DNA of 64,000 nucleotides from Micromonospora sp. RHAY321 (lineage in GTDB: Bacteria > Actinomycetota > Actinomycetes > Mycobacteriales > Micromonosporaceae). Every line of letters starts with the position of its first letter. Position 1 is the stretch's first letter. The translations under genes and the position numbers were made by a program. Below the pieces are notes generated by a model. The model was given only the letters and a program-made list of their open reading frames with translations, did no database searches and was not told the origin of the DNA. The DNA is taken from contig NZ_JAMHIW010000003.1 in assembly GCF_023896955.1 (NCBI RefSeq), positions 124,001-188,000 on the forward strand. The letters run 5' to 3'. Of the stretch, positions 39,750-47,667 are shown piece by piece.

Positions 39750-40505
39750 CTAGCGGTGTCCGTACCCGCTTCGCTGCTCGACCCGGAGATCATCCTGATC
39801 AGGGGCCACCAGCACGTCGCGCACGACCGGTCGAAAGAGCGCCACGGTCTCGCCGATGAACCGCAGCCGGCCGACGCCGAGCACACGCAGTGCCGAGCCG
39901 TGGCCGTACCCGACCACACATGCCGCCCCGAGCAGCAACACCCACCAACCAACTGCCACCGCTGCCCGCGCCAGCCCTCCGACGGAGGCGAATCCGGCGC
40001 GCAGCCGCTGGGTGTGGAACGGGACGTGTGACTCCTCGTCCGCCAGGATCCGCCCGCCCACATCCGTCAGCAACGGATCGGCCGTGCCGTCGCGAACCGC
40101 TCGGTAGTAGCGCAACGCCACCACCTCGGCGACCATCAGCGTCATCAACTCCAACCGCAGCCCCAGTGCGCGCCGCAGCGCCACGAACACGCGGTCACTC
40201 CAGTGACCGTCGATCGTGGACGCTCCCGCGTTGATCAGCAAAAGCTTGAGGAGCCGGGCGTGATTCTGTTCCTCGGCGACGAACATCCGGACCGCCGCCA
40301 GGTAGTCCGCGTCACCGGCACGTTCACTCTTGCCGATGAGGTTCGCGCCGTCGCCGTCCTCGCCGGCCTGGAACCTCTGCAGACTTCGAATGAGGGCTCG
40401 GTCCAATGGGCGTCCCGCTCCCCACTGCGGGTCCGGTTCCACCCGGCGGCGCTCCGCGTTGTCCTCGAACTCGCGTACCCATTCCTGGAAACCCATGTCG
40501 CCCAT
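39750..40505 (-). CDS. Ferritin-like di-iron protein with C-terminal membrane segment
   Basis: 251 residues. The complete di-iron pattern of a four-helix bundle is present: E49 (helix A), E79xxH82 in FVAEEQNHARLL (helix B), E127 in MVAEVVALRYY (helix C), and E157xxH160 in LADEESHVPFH (helix D). After residue 175 a hydrophobic segment (ARAAVAVGWWVLLLGAACVVGYGHG) suggests membrane attachment, then a basic C-terminal tail ending SGYGHR. Start ATG 40505, with ATG 40496 as alternative. Could be an oxidase, hydroxylase or iron-handling protein; no specific match recognised. Confidence 0.8.
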   Translation of the reverse strand: MGDMGFQEWVREFEDNAERRRVEPDPQWGAGRPLDRALIRSLQRFQAGEDGDGANLIGKSERAGDADYLAAVRMFVAEEQNHARLLKLLLINAGASTIDGHWSDRVFVALRRALGLRLELMTLMVAEVVALRYYRAVRDGTADPLLTDVGGRILADEESHVPFHTQRLRAGFASVGGLARAAVAVGWWVLLLGAACVVGYGHGSALRVLGVGRLRFIGETVALFRPVVRDVLVAPDQDDLRVEQRSGYGHR

Positions 40506-40617
40506 CCCCGTTTTCCGTGAACCGTTCCGCAACGCTATGCATCCGGTTTCGGTATCGACAACGATGAGCAACCAACCTCCATGGCATCTCCACGCCGCGA
40601 ACACATCGTCGTGTTGT

Positions 40618-40650
40618 GCGGGCGAGCACCGCTGAGCGGTGCTCGCCCGC
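40618..40650. terminator. Hairpin downstream of the HAF-repeat protein gene
   Basis: Perfect 14-bp arms 40618-40631 and 40637-40650 with a CTGAG loop, 36 bases past the stop at 40687 on the minus strand. Confidence 0.75.
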
Positions 40651-40686
40651 GAGCCCTCGGGCGGGCCCGTTGTCGCCGGTCGGGTG

Positions 40687-41694
40687 TCAGCAGCCCGTCC
40701 AGCGCACCGGGGTGACCCGGTCGTCGTTGCGGAACCCGACGATGGTGCCCGTGTCGGAGATCGACCGCGCGCCGACGGTCACCCGCTCGCCGCCACCCGG
40801 CAGAAGCCGGGAGTTGTGCCCCCGCACGACCCGGTCGCCGCCCACGACGACGCCCTTGGCGTTGACGTCGTCGGCCCAGGCCAGTCGCTCGTCGAGCGCC
40901 GTGTACGAACCGTCCCGCAGATCCCACCGCACGTTCAGGGTGCTGGTGCCGCCCAGGTCGACCTTGCCGATCGCCCAGTGACCCTGCGCCCCGTCGACCA
41001 TCGTCATCCGGGCGCCCGGCGCGGTTAGGGCGTCGACCCGGCCGTCCGGCCGACGGACCCAGCCGGTCCAGCTACCGAAGTCCCCGGCGGAACCCACGAT
41101 GGTGCCGTCCGCGGTGATCCCCGTGGGAGTGGCGTTGGCCGGGGTGTCGAGCACCTCGACCGTGCCCGGCCGGGCGGCGGGCCAGCGCAGCGCGAAGAAC
41201 TCGCCGGTTGCGGTGTCGGTGCCGTGGCCGACGATGTCGCCGGCCTTGTTGATGGCCGTGACGCTGATGCCGGCAGACGGCACCACGGGCAGCAGCTCGA
41301 CCCGACCGTCGCGGTACCGCCAGGGTTGGCTGATGCCGTTCGTCCAGCCGTTACCGATCACGACACCGTGGGCGTTGACGTCGACGGGGTCTCCGCCGAG
41401 CGGCGCGTCGAGGGTGGTGAGCCGCTGCCGGTCCCAGACGAGCAGCAGGGGCTGGTTGCCGCTGTCGCTGACCCGCAGGGCTGCGCCGACGACGTACCGG
41501 CCGGTCGGGTCGACGGCGTTCGCCTCGGCACGGTACGTGTCGGCCGGGAACGGCAGCGTGCTGATCGTGCAGGCGCGGAAGTCCTGGCCCTTCGGCGCGG
41601 CGGTCGCCGCTCCGGAGACGGCGAGGCCGAGCGAGGTGCTCAGCAGTCCGGCGGTGACGCCTGCCAGCATCCTTCGTCGAGCGATGTGATTCAT
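40687..41694 (-). CDS. Exported HAF-repeat/beta-propeller-like protein
   Basis: 335 residues. The N-terminus has a basic RRR and a hydrophobic stretch (MLAGVTAGLLSTSLGLAVSG) ending AATAAP, a Sec or Tat signal peptide. The mature part is a series of ~45-residue repeats of the type AINKAGDIVGHGTDTATGEFFALRW, GITADGTIVGSAGDFGSWTGWV and SISDTGTIVGFRNDDRVTPVRW, the HAF-repeat pattern (a G-x-I/V-V-G core plus Trp-containing strand), with DVNAHGVVIGNGW and DVNAKGVVVGGDR as others. GGGGAG precedes the ATG at 41694. Secreted; function unknown. Confidence 0.85.
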   Translation of the reverse strand: MNHIARRRMLAGVTAGLLSTSLGLAVSGAATAAPKGQDFRACTISTLPFPADTYRAEANAVDPTGRYVVGAALRVSDSGNQPLLLVWDRQRLTTLDAPLGGDPVDVNAHGVVIGNGWTNGISQPWRYRDGRVELLPVVPSAGISVTAINKAGDIVGHGTDTATGEFFALRWPAARPGTVEVLDTPANATPTGITADGTIVGSAGDFGSWTGWVRRPDGRVDALTAPGARMTMVDGAQGHWAIGKVDLGGTSTLNVRWDLRDGSYTALDERLAWADDVNAKGVVVGGDRVVRGHNSRLLPGGGERVTVGARSISDTGTIVGFRNDDRVTPVRWTGC

Positions 41695-41921
41695 GACCAC
41701 TCCCCGTGTTCGCCCGGGTGCTCCGGGCTTCGACTGATGCCCGTTGCACATCTGGGGAGGGCTCATGGTTGCCGTGTGTCCGATGAGAGACACGACCGTT
41801 GTTCGGCCTCTCTCCGTTCGCCATGGAGCACAACGGCGGGGCCGTTCGGTCGATGTGGCCGCCCGGGAAGAGGGCCAGGATCGATGATGTCGAACATTGT
41901 CAATACCCCACGGGGGTCCGG

Positions 41922-42590
41922 ATGAGCAATGACCAGGACAACACCGTTGACCGCCGTCGGCTGCTGCGGCGCGCCGGCACCGTCGCCGCGGGGCTGGCCG
42001 GCACCGGCGTGGTCGGCGCGGCCGCCGCCACGTCCGCGAAGGCCGCCCCCGGCGATCCCAGCAGCACCTCCAACCACATCGTGCCGGTCATACCGCAACG
42101 GGTCGTCGACACCCGCATTCCCCAGGGACGAACCAACATCGTCAACCTCGATGGTGAGTGGGACACCAGCAACCTCGACAGCGCTGGACGGGTGCTGGGT
42201 GGCCGGACCATCGATGTCATCCTGGCGCGCTACGCCTTCATGAGCGAGGCCATCTTCGGCACCGTGACGGTCACCGGGCCGGTCGCGGCCAGCTTCCTGC
42301 AGATCTTTCCCACCGGCATAGCCCGTCCGACGAACTTCTCGACGATCAACTTCGAGGCCAACCAGACGCTGTCGAACGGTCTCGTGTCCGCGGTCAACTG
42401 GGACAACGATCGCTTCTCCATCTACGCCGGGCGGACCACGCACGTGATCATCGACGTGGTGGCGTTCCTGATCGGAAGCGGCCAGGTCTACCCGCAGATC
42501 CTCCTGACGCATGACGGGTGGCCCACGGGGGCGCCGGATCAGGCGGAGGCGGCGCGGCAGCGCCGGCCGATCTGGGAACAGGACGAGTAG
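41922..42590 (+). CDS. Tat-exported single-domain beta-rich protein
   Basis: 222 residues. Twin-arginine signal (VDRRRLLRRAGTVAAGLAGTG to SAKAAP). The mature domain reads VPVIPQRVVDTRIPQG, FGTVTVTGPVAASFLQIFPTGIARPTNFSTINFEANQTLSNGLVSAVN, FSIYAGRTTHVIIDVVAFLIG. This is the actinobacterial secreted domain usually found as tandem C-terminal repeats in exported enzymes; here it stands alone. A charged C-terminal tail (GAPDQAEAARQRRPIWEQDE) follows. Divergent from the HAF-repeat protein gene, so the two exported proteins share a promoter region (41695-41921). Confidence 0.8.
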   Translation: MSNDQDNTVDRRRLLRRAGTVAAGLAGTGVVGAAAATSAKAAPGDPSSTSNHIVPVIPQRVVDTRIPQGRTNIVNLDGEWDTSNLDSAGRVLGGRTIDVILARYAFMSEAIFGTVTVTGPVAASFLQIFPTGIARPTNFSTINFEANQTLSNGLVSAVNWDNDRFSIYAGRTTHVIIDVVAFLIGSGQVYPQILLTHDGWPTGAPDQAEAARQRRPIWEQDE

Positions 42591-42600
42591 CAGGACGGGG

Positions 42601-43686
42601 CTACCGCGCCCACGACTCCTCGGCGGTGACGACCGGCTGGCCGGTACGTACCGACTCCTCGACGGCGAGGCTGATCAGGTGGTCCTGACACGCCTCGGCC
42701 AGGGGATACGGCGCCGGGCCCTCCTCCCGCGCCCAGGCGCCGGCGCGGGCCATGATGTCGGCCACCGCGATGTCGTCGTCGGACATTCCGCTGCCCACGA
42801 ACGGATTCCGGTAGACGACGCGGCCGTCGAAGCTGATGTGCTTCAGGTCGAGCCCTTCGAGGTTCAGGTCGATGCCGGTCTGCCGCCGCACCAGGGCCGA
42901 CTCCACCGGCGTGGTCGGATCGACCAGGCGGACGACCCGGTCGTCCACCAACTCGCCGAGCGAACCCCGCACCACCAACCGGCGGGTGCGCAGCGGATTC
43001 CACCACTGGTTGTCGGTGAAGTCGTACAGCCCCATCCGTCCGCCGAAGTCGATGGTCGCGAGGGTGGTGGTGAGCTGCTGCGGGGTGGCGTCGCCACTCC
43101 AGCCGGCAGGCGACAGCGGGTTGGCCAGCGGGGCGACGAACGCCCGCGCGTTGACCTCCGCGGCGTCGTACCCGACGCCGAGCAGGCCACGGATCAGCGA
43201 GACGGCGTGGTACAGGTGCGTCGAGGAGATCTGCACCGAGGTCGGCTCGCCGAGCACCCCGGCGCGGATCACCTCCAGGCGGGCGGCGTGCCCGGGCATC
43301 AGCAGGTACTGCTCGGCCACCTGCACCAGGCCGCTGCCGCCAACGTCGGACCAGAGCGACCGCAGCCCCGCCACGTCGGGCGCGGGCGGCGTCTCGGCGA
43401 GCACCGGCACGCCGGCGACGACCAGGTCACGGGTCACGTCGGGCGTCACCGACCAGGGCACCGACACGATGACGAAGTCCGGCCGTTCGTGGGCGAGCAG
43501 CTCGGCCGTCGTGCGAAAGGTTCGCACGCCCCACTCGGCCGTCACGGCGTCACCACGCGATCCGGTACGCGTGACGACCCCGGTGGCGCGGAACCGCTCC
43601 GGCAGGAGCCGAGCCAGCCGCAGGAAGAACTCACCCCGCCAGCCGCTGCCGACCATGCCGAACCGCGTCTGGGCCGTGGATGTCAT
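42601..43686 (-). CDS. Gfo/Idh/MocA-family oxidoreductase
   Basis: 361 residues. Rossmann N-terminus RFGMVGSGWRGEFFLRLARLLP and the segment PDFVIVSVPWSVTPDVTRDLVVAGVPVLAETPPAPD, where AETPP replaces the usual catalytic-region EKP motif. The C-terminal GFO_IDH_MocA domain includes TTLATIDFGGRMGLYDFTDN. Likely NAD(P)-dependent sugar or cyclitol oxidoreductase; the loss of the Lys in EKP raises doubt about ordinary catalysis. Converges with the Tat-exported gene (10-base gap). Confidence 0.88.
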   Translation of the reverse strand: MTSTAQTRFGMVGSGWRGEFFLRLARLLPERFRATGVVTRTGSRGDAVTAEWGVRTFRTTAELLAHERPDFVIVSVPWSVTPDVTRDLVVAGVPVLAETPPAPDVAGLRSLWSDVGGSGLVQVAEQYLLMPGHAARLEVIRAGVLGEPTSVQISSTHLYHAVSLIRGLLGVGYDAAEVNARAFVAPLANPLSPAGWSGDATPQQLTTTLATIDFGGRMGLYDFTDNQWWNPLRTRRLVVRGSLGELVDDRVVRLVDPTTPVESALVRRQTGIDLNLEGLDLKHISFDGRVVYRNPFVGSGMSDDDIAVADIMARAGAWAREEGPAPYPLAEACQDHLISLAVEESVRTGQPVVTAEESWAR

Positions 43687-43789
43687 GTGGGCTCCTCACG
43701 TCGAATCCGGATGCTAGCCGGCCCACCGGCGCCTCCCCCGCTACGGTTGCCCGGGATCTCCGATATGCGGAAGACGGAGGATGTCGCTG

Positions 43790-44527
43790 ATGGCTATCGT
43801 GCCGGCTCACAGAGAACACGGGGCGACGGTCGTCGGCACGACCGAGCCGCGGCCCTCGCTCGACTACTACCTGGTCACCGGCCACCGCCCGACCGCCGAC
43901 GTGGAGGGCATCGTCGTCGAGGAGTTCACCCGCCACCGCGACTTCTCGACCGCTGGTCTCGACAGCGCTGGTTGGACGGCTGGCGGCGCCGGCTGGTGGA
44001 GTTCCGCTTCCCTCAGCCGCAGCATGCGCACCGACCCGGAGGTGCTGACGAGGGTGGTTCCCACCTCACGCAGCGAAGCCGAGACGGTCTACCGCAGGCT
44101 CGGCGGCGGTCAGCTACCCCTCGAAGAGGTGCTGCGTACGTACTTCTGCGACCACCAACCGTTCGCCACCGTGCCGCCGCTGCGGCTCGGCCCCACCCAG
44201 CCACCCTCCGGCTTCCGGGAACGGCGCGTCTACCGGGTGCTCTTCGCCAAGGATCTCCGGGAAGAAGAGGTGGCGAGCCTCCGGGCGCTGTGGGGGACGC
44301 CGGACGGCGGTACACCTGGACCTGTCGCCTCCGGTTCCCTGGACAAGGGCGGCGACCGGTACTCCTGGGACCTTCGCAGGGTCGGCCGAGGGCTCGCCTG
44401 GGGCCTCGACGTGACCGTCCTCTTGAGAGCCGACGCCTCCCCAACGCTGCGCTCAACCCTGCAGGACCTGACGAACGTCCTGCGACAGCACGGCCTGATA
44501 CCCGTGACGACCGAACGGTTCTCCTGA
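43790..44527 (+). CDS. Protein of unknown function, 245 residues
   Basis: Start at ATG 43790 (MAIVPAHREHG), with GGAGG 9 bases upstream; an ATG at 43781 directly abuts the GGAGG. No domain recognised. Soluble; contains LDYYLVTGHRPTADVEGIVVEEF, SEAETVYRRLGGGQLPLEEVLRTYFCDH, ERRVYRVLFAKDLREEEVASLRALW, and ends LRQHGLIPVTTERFS. Divergent from the MocA oxidoreductase. Third-position GC is normal. Possibly an isolated accessory gene. Confidence 0.7.
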   Translation: MAIVPAHREHGATVVGTTEPRPSLDYYLVTGHRPTADVEGIVVEEFTRHRDFSTAGLDSAGWTAGGAGWWSSASLSRSMRTDPEVLTRVVPTSRSEAETVYRRLGGGQLPLEEVLRTYFCDHQPFATVPPLRLGPTQPPSGFRERRVYRVLFAKDLREEEVASLRALWGTPDGGTPGPVASGSLDKGGDRYSWDLRRVGRGLAWGLDVTVLLRADASPTLRSTLQDLTNVLRQHGLIPVTTERFS

Positions 44528-44560
44528 CTGCCCAGCACCGTTGACCGGCGTAGGGAGACT

Positions 44561-45019
44561 ATGGACATGGATGTCTGGGTAACCCTGGTCGCTGCCGTCG
44601 CTGGCGCCGCCATCGCGATCCTTGGTCAGTACCTGACCAGACGAGGCGAGGCCAACGTCCGACTAACCGAACTCCTGCTTGAACAGTGTTCTCGACTTGT
44701 GGCACTGGCGGAGGATTTTCGGCACCGGGTATGGGAAGAGCGGGAGCTTGGGCTCGTAGGGCGCGTGGACGGGTGGGACCTTGGGGAGTCCCGGCTCGCC
44801 CAGGCGAAGGTGCGCATCCTCTGCAGGGATCAGCGGGTGCTCGCCGCCCTTGAGGAGTTGAACTCCTCGGGCAAGTCCCTCGGTGCGTATTGGAGACGCG
44901 GACAGGTAGAGCCGGCCGAGCTTGAGGCGCGGTACGAGAGAGTAAAGAAGGCCATCGAATCGTTTACCGCCGCCAGCGCCACACTCGTCCGTAGGCGCCT
45001 CGCCAGAGCCGCTGACTAG
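44561..45019 (+). CDS. Small membrane-anchored coiled-coil protein of unknown function
   Basis: 152 residues; ATG 44567 is a close alternative better spaced from GGGAG. One N-terminal hydrophobic segment (VWVTLVAAVAGAAIAILGQYL) is followed by a charged helical cytoplasmic region (RRGEANVRLTELLLEQCSRLVALAEDFRHRVWEERELG; ELEARYERVKKAIESFTAASATLVRRRL). No family identified. Base composition is clearly less GC-rich than neighbours, with more A/T-ending codons, which suggests recent acquisition. Confidence 0.7.
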   Translation: MDMDVWVTLVAAVAGAAIAILGQYLTRRGEANVRLTELLLEQCSRLVALAEDFRHRVWEERELGLVGRVDGWDLGESRLAQAKVRILCRDQRVLAALEELNSSGKSLGAYWRRGQVEPAELEARYERVKKAIESFTAASATLVRRRLARAAD

Positions 45020-45111
45020 AAACTCCCGGCGGCGGCAATCCACGGGTGCCCGGGCACCGGCATGCCGTCCAGACTGCTGGGGTCGACGCTCCATCGCCCG
45101 GCCAGCGCCAT
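45016..45111 (-). CDS. 31-codon coding-like frame after the DUF4304 gene (small protein or remnant)
   Basis: From ATG 45111 the minus strand encodes MALAGRWSVDPSSLDGMPVP and 11 further residues ending IAAAGSF, with mostly G/C third positions. GAGGAG lies 6 bases upstream. The same frame also continues without a stop from directly after the TAG of the DUF4304 gene at 45133, adding RPDEETV, so it may instead be the original C-terminus lost by a nonsense mutation or a remnant of another gene. It overlaps the end of the plus-strand gene by 4 bases. Confidence 0.35.
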   Translation of the reverse strand: MALAGRWSVDPSSLDGMPVPGHPWIAAAGSF

Positions 45112-45132
45112 CACCGTCTCCTCGTCCGGCCG

Positions 45133-45729
45133 CTACTCGATCGCTACGGGTCGCCTCGACAACATCCACGCCACATAGGGGTGGTCAAGCCGACGGAAGT
45201 GGTCGATGCCGTTGAGCGGATCCGGCGGGCGGGCGTCGAAGGACGCAACCAGCTCATCCACCCGCCCATCGGTGAGGGCCTCGTCAAGGTGCGTGTAGTG
45301 CGCAAGCAAGGCATCGAAGGTCGGGATCACACGTTCCGACAACTCCCCGGCGACTGCGGCTCCGCATACGTCGGCCTCCTCGACCGACCGGATCGCCCAG
45401 CGGTCGAAACCATCAGAGTGCCTGGAGGCTGCCCTGAGCCGCGTCCACCATTGGGCCACCGACGCGCTGGGCCGATCCCGCTGGTTCCCGCCAAACCGCT
45501 CCTGGGACCAGTCAAGCCAGGAGGGGGTGGCGACACCGAGGTTGACGTAGAAGAGCGAGGTATCGCCCCAGCTACCAGTGGATCCCTGAAACTCGATGAT
45601 CGCGCCATGGCCCGCATCGGAGATCCGGCGGAAGGTGCCATGCGACCGTTTGAAACCGTGCCCTCGCAGCACCGGCCCGACCTGCTTGGCGATCATGTTG
45701 AGGTATGCCTGCCGTACCGGACGCTCCAT
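45133..45729 (-). CDS. DUF4304-domain protein
   Basis: 198 residues. The DUF4304 pattern is seen in MIAKQVGPVLRGHGFKRSHGTFRR, then HGAIIEFQGSTGSWGDTSLFYVNLGVA and WWTRLRAASRHSDGFDRWAIRSVEEADV. DUF4304 proteins are mostly small cytoplasmic proteins of unknown function, some found near toxin/immunity loci. A candidate -10 (TACGAT on the minus strand, 45737-45742) ends 7 bases before the ATG, so it may be leaderless. The frame after its TAG stays coding-like for 38 codons (see 45016-45111). Confidence 0.8.
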   Translation of the reverse strand: MERPVRQAYLNMIAKQVGPVLRGHGFKRSHGTFRRISDAGHGAIIEFQGSTGSWGDTSLFYVNLGVATPSWLDWSQERFGGNQRDRPSASVAQWWTRLRAASRHSDGFDRWAIRSVEEADVCGAAVAGELSERVIPTFDALLAHYTHLDEALTDGRVDELVASFDARPPDPLNGIDHFRRLDHPYVAWMLSRRPVAIE

Positions 45730-45819
45730 GCACAAGATCGTATTGGCGGGTACGACAACCCCGGCGGTCGAAACCGTCAGAGTGACCTGCGGTCGCCGTG
45801 AGTCGAGTCCGTCACTGGG

Positions 45820-46263
45820 TCACGGGCGCGGGCCGCGGTAGGGCAGGGTCGCGCTGTAGACGACGTTGGTGGTGGTGCTGCCGAACACGGCGAGCTCGTT
45901 GATGATCTGTTCGAGGTGTGCCATGGACGTCGCGGCGACCTTCAGCACGTAACAGTCGTCTCCGGTGGTGCGCAGGCACTCCAGGATCTCCGACCGTCGC
46001 TCCAGCAGCCGACGCAGCGGTTCGTGCCGGCTGCCGGGATACTTCAGCCGGACCACCGCGAGTACGGCGAAGCCCGCCTTGGCCAGGTCGACCTCGGCGC
46101 GGTAGCCGGTGATCACACCGGTCGCCTCCAGCCGCCTCACGCGTTCGCTGGTGGCCGACGCACTCAGTTTGACCCGGCGGCTGAGCTCGGTGATCGGCAG
46201 GCGGCCGTCCTTCTGCAGCTCGGTCAGGATCGACCAATCGACGACATCAAGATCCTCGGCCAT
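45820..46263 (-). CDS. Lrp/AsnC-family transcriptional regulator
   Basis: 147 residues. N-terminal HTH (LDVVDWSILTELQKDGRLPITELSRRVKLSASATSERVRRLEATGVITGYRAEVDL) and C-terminal RAM ligand-binding domain (VLAVVRLKYPGSRHEPLRRLLE, ILECLRTTGDDCYVLKVAATSMAHLEQIINEL). Divergent from the LLM oxidoreductase gene, with a perfect 17-bp dyad between them. TAGTTT (minus strand) ends 6 bases before the ATG, so the transcript is probably leaderless. Confidence 0.94.
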   Translation of the reverse strand: MAEDLDVVDWSILTELQKDGRLPITELSRRVKLSASATSERVRRLEATGVITGYRAEVDLAKAGFAVLAVVRLKYPGSRHEPLRRLLERRSEILECLRTTGDDCYVLKVAATSMAHLEQIINELAVFGSTTTNVVYSATLPYRGPRP

Positions 46264-46308
46264 TCGCCAAAACTACCGGCGGATCCACGGTAGGAGCCAT
46301 CAAGGTCC

Positions 46309-46325
46309 GTGAACATGATGTTCAC
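46309..46325. promoter_or_regulatory. 17-bp dyad operator between AsnC regulator and LLM gene
   Basis: GTGAACAT-G-ATGTTCAC, a perfect inverted repeat with one central base. It overlaps the candidate -35 (TTCACA, 46321-46326) of the LLM oxidoreductase promoter, as a repressor/activator site would. Lrp/AsnC proteins commonly bind 15-17-bp dyads of this kind next to their own gene. Confidence 0.7.
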
Positions 46326-46349
46326 AGCCGGACGCACGCTCACTAGCCT
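46321..46349 (+). promoter_or_regulatory. Candidate promoter of the LLM oxidoreductase (leaderless)
   Basis: TTCACA (46321-46326), 17 bp, then TAGCCT (46344-46349), followed 7 bases later by the GTG start. There is no Shine-Dalgarno sequence, consistent with a leaderless mRNA. Confidence 0.5.
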
Positions 46350-46356
46350 CGAACCT

Positions 46357-47208
46357 GTGCAGATTGGCGTGAACGTACCGAACTTCGCCCCAGGCACCGA
46401 CCCCGAGATGCTGCGGCAGTGGGCGCAGACGGTGGAGGGCCTCGGCTTCGACCTGCTGATGGTCTCCGACCACATCGCCGTGACCCCCGACGTGGCCGAC
46501 CAGTATCCTGCGCCGTTCTACGAGCCGTTCACCACGCTGTCGTGGCTGGCCGGGTTGACCCGCCGGGTCCGGCTGGGCACCACCGTGCTCATCGTCCCGT
46601 ACCGGCACCCGCTGCTCACCGCCCGGATGGCGGCGAACCTCAACCGGCTCAGCGGGGGCCGGCTCGTCCTCGGCGTCGGCGTCGGCTGGGCCCGGCAGGA
46701 GTTCGAGGCGCTCGGCGTGCCGTACCAGCGGCGCGGTGCGCTGACGGACGAGTACCTGCACGCCATGCGGGACGCCTGGCGCAACACCGACGACTACGAC
46801 ACGGAGGCGATCCCGATCTGGGTCGGCGGCAACAGCGACGCCGGCATGCGTCGCGCCGTACGACTCGGTGACGCGTGGCACCCGCTGCGGTTCACGCCCG
46901 GATGGCTGACGGAGGCGGTGGGTCGACTCCAGGCCATCGCCGACGAACGGGGGCGCCCGGTGCCCCCGTTGGTGCCGCGTATGGCTCTCCGGCAGACCCG
47001 TGAACCGGTCACCGCCCCGGACCGACTCGCCGGTGTCGGCACCATCGAGCAGATCATCGCCGACATCGACCAGATCCGACTGCTCGGCGCGGAGACGGTG
47101 GTGCTCGACCCGTTCAACGGCGACCTCACCGAGATCCGCCAGCCCGAACGCGCCTGGCAGACCCTCGCGGCCGTGGCCGCTTACCACACATCCCAGGAGG
47201 ACCGATGA
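46357..47208 (+). CDS. LLM-class F420-dependent oxidoreductase
   Basis: 283 residues, TIM-barrel luciferase-like monooxygenase family. Starts MQIGVNVPNFAPGTDPEML; GLGFDLLMVSDHIAVTP, RVRLGTTVLIVPYRHPLLTARMAANLNRLSGGRLVLGVGVGWARQEFEALG are the classic F420/FMN-binding blocks. The pattern is that of actinobacterial TIGR03619-like F420 enzymes. Its stop overlaps the deaminase start (ATGA), so the products are coupled. Controlled probably by the divergent AsnC regulator. Substrate unknown. Confidence 0.93.
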   Translation: MQIGVNVPNFAPGTDPEMLRQWAQTVEGLGFDLLMVSDHIAVTPDVADQYPAPFYEPFTTLSWLAGLTRRVRLGTTVLIVPYRHPLLTARMAANLNRLSGGRLVLGVGVGWARQEFEALGVPYQRRGALTDEYLHAMRDAWRNTDDYDTEAIPIWVGGNSDAGMRRAVRLGDAWHPLRFTPGWLTEAVGRLQAIADERGRPVPPLVPRMALRQTREPVTAPDRLAGVGTIEQIIADIDQIRLLGAETVVLDPFNGDLTEIRQPERAWQTLAAVAAYHTSQEDR

Positions 47209-47630
47209 CCCCGGACGACGAGCAGTTTCTCCGCCGTGCCGTGCAGATAGCCGACGAGGCCGGAGCGTCCGGCGAACGGCCGTTCGGCTCGTTGCTCGTC
47301 GGCGCGGACGGCACAGTCCTGATCGAGGACCACAACACCGTGGTTTCCGACTCGGACATCACCGCCCACCCGGAACTGAAGCTGGCCCGCTGGGCCGCCC
47401 GGGAACTCAGCCCGGACGTGGCGGCCGGCACCACCATGTTCACCAGTTGCCAGCCCTGCCCGATGTGCGCGACCGCGATCGACCGGTCCGGCCTCGGCCG
47501 GGTGGTGTACGCCCTGTCCACCGAACAGTTCGAGGAGGTGAAGCCGGCCACTCCGCCGCTGCCCCCGGTGCGGTACGAGGGGCCGGCGCTGTTCGACGAG
47601 GCCCGCCGGCCGATCGACAACCACTACTAG
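47205..47630 (+). CDS. Nucleoside/nucleobase deaminase (CDA fold)
   Basis: 141 residues. Zinc-dependent cytidine-deaminase superfamily: ITAHPELKLARW supplies the zinc His and proton-shuttle Glu (HPE in place of HAE), and TSCQPCPMCATAID supplies the PCxxC cysteines. The rest, RPFGSLLVGADGTVLIEDHNTV, matches guanine deaminase/tRNA-adenosine-deaminase-like small enzymes. Coupled to the LLM oxidoreductase by ATGA, so probably acts in the same pathway, perhaps nucleobase or heterocycle breakdown (inference). Confidence 0.9.
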   Translation: MTPDDEQFLRRAVQIADEAGASGERPFGSLLVGADGTVLIEDHNTVVSDSDITAHPELKLARWAARELSPDVAAGTTMFTSCQPCPMCATAIDRSGLGRVVYALSTEQFEEVKPATPPLPPVRYEGPALFDEARRPIDNHY

Positions 47631-47667
47631 TCACCGCAGGCGTCGCCACCGGTGCCGCACAAGATCG

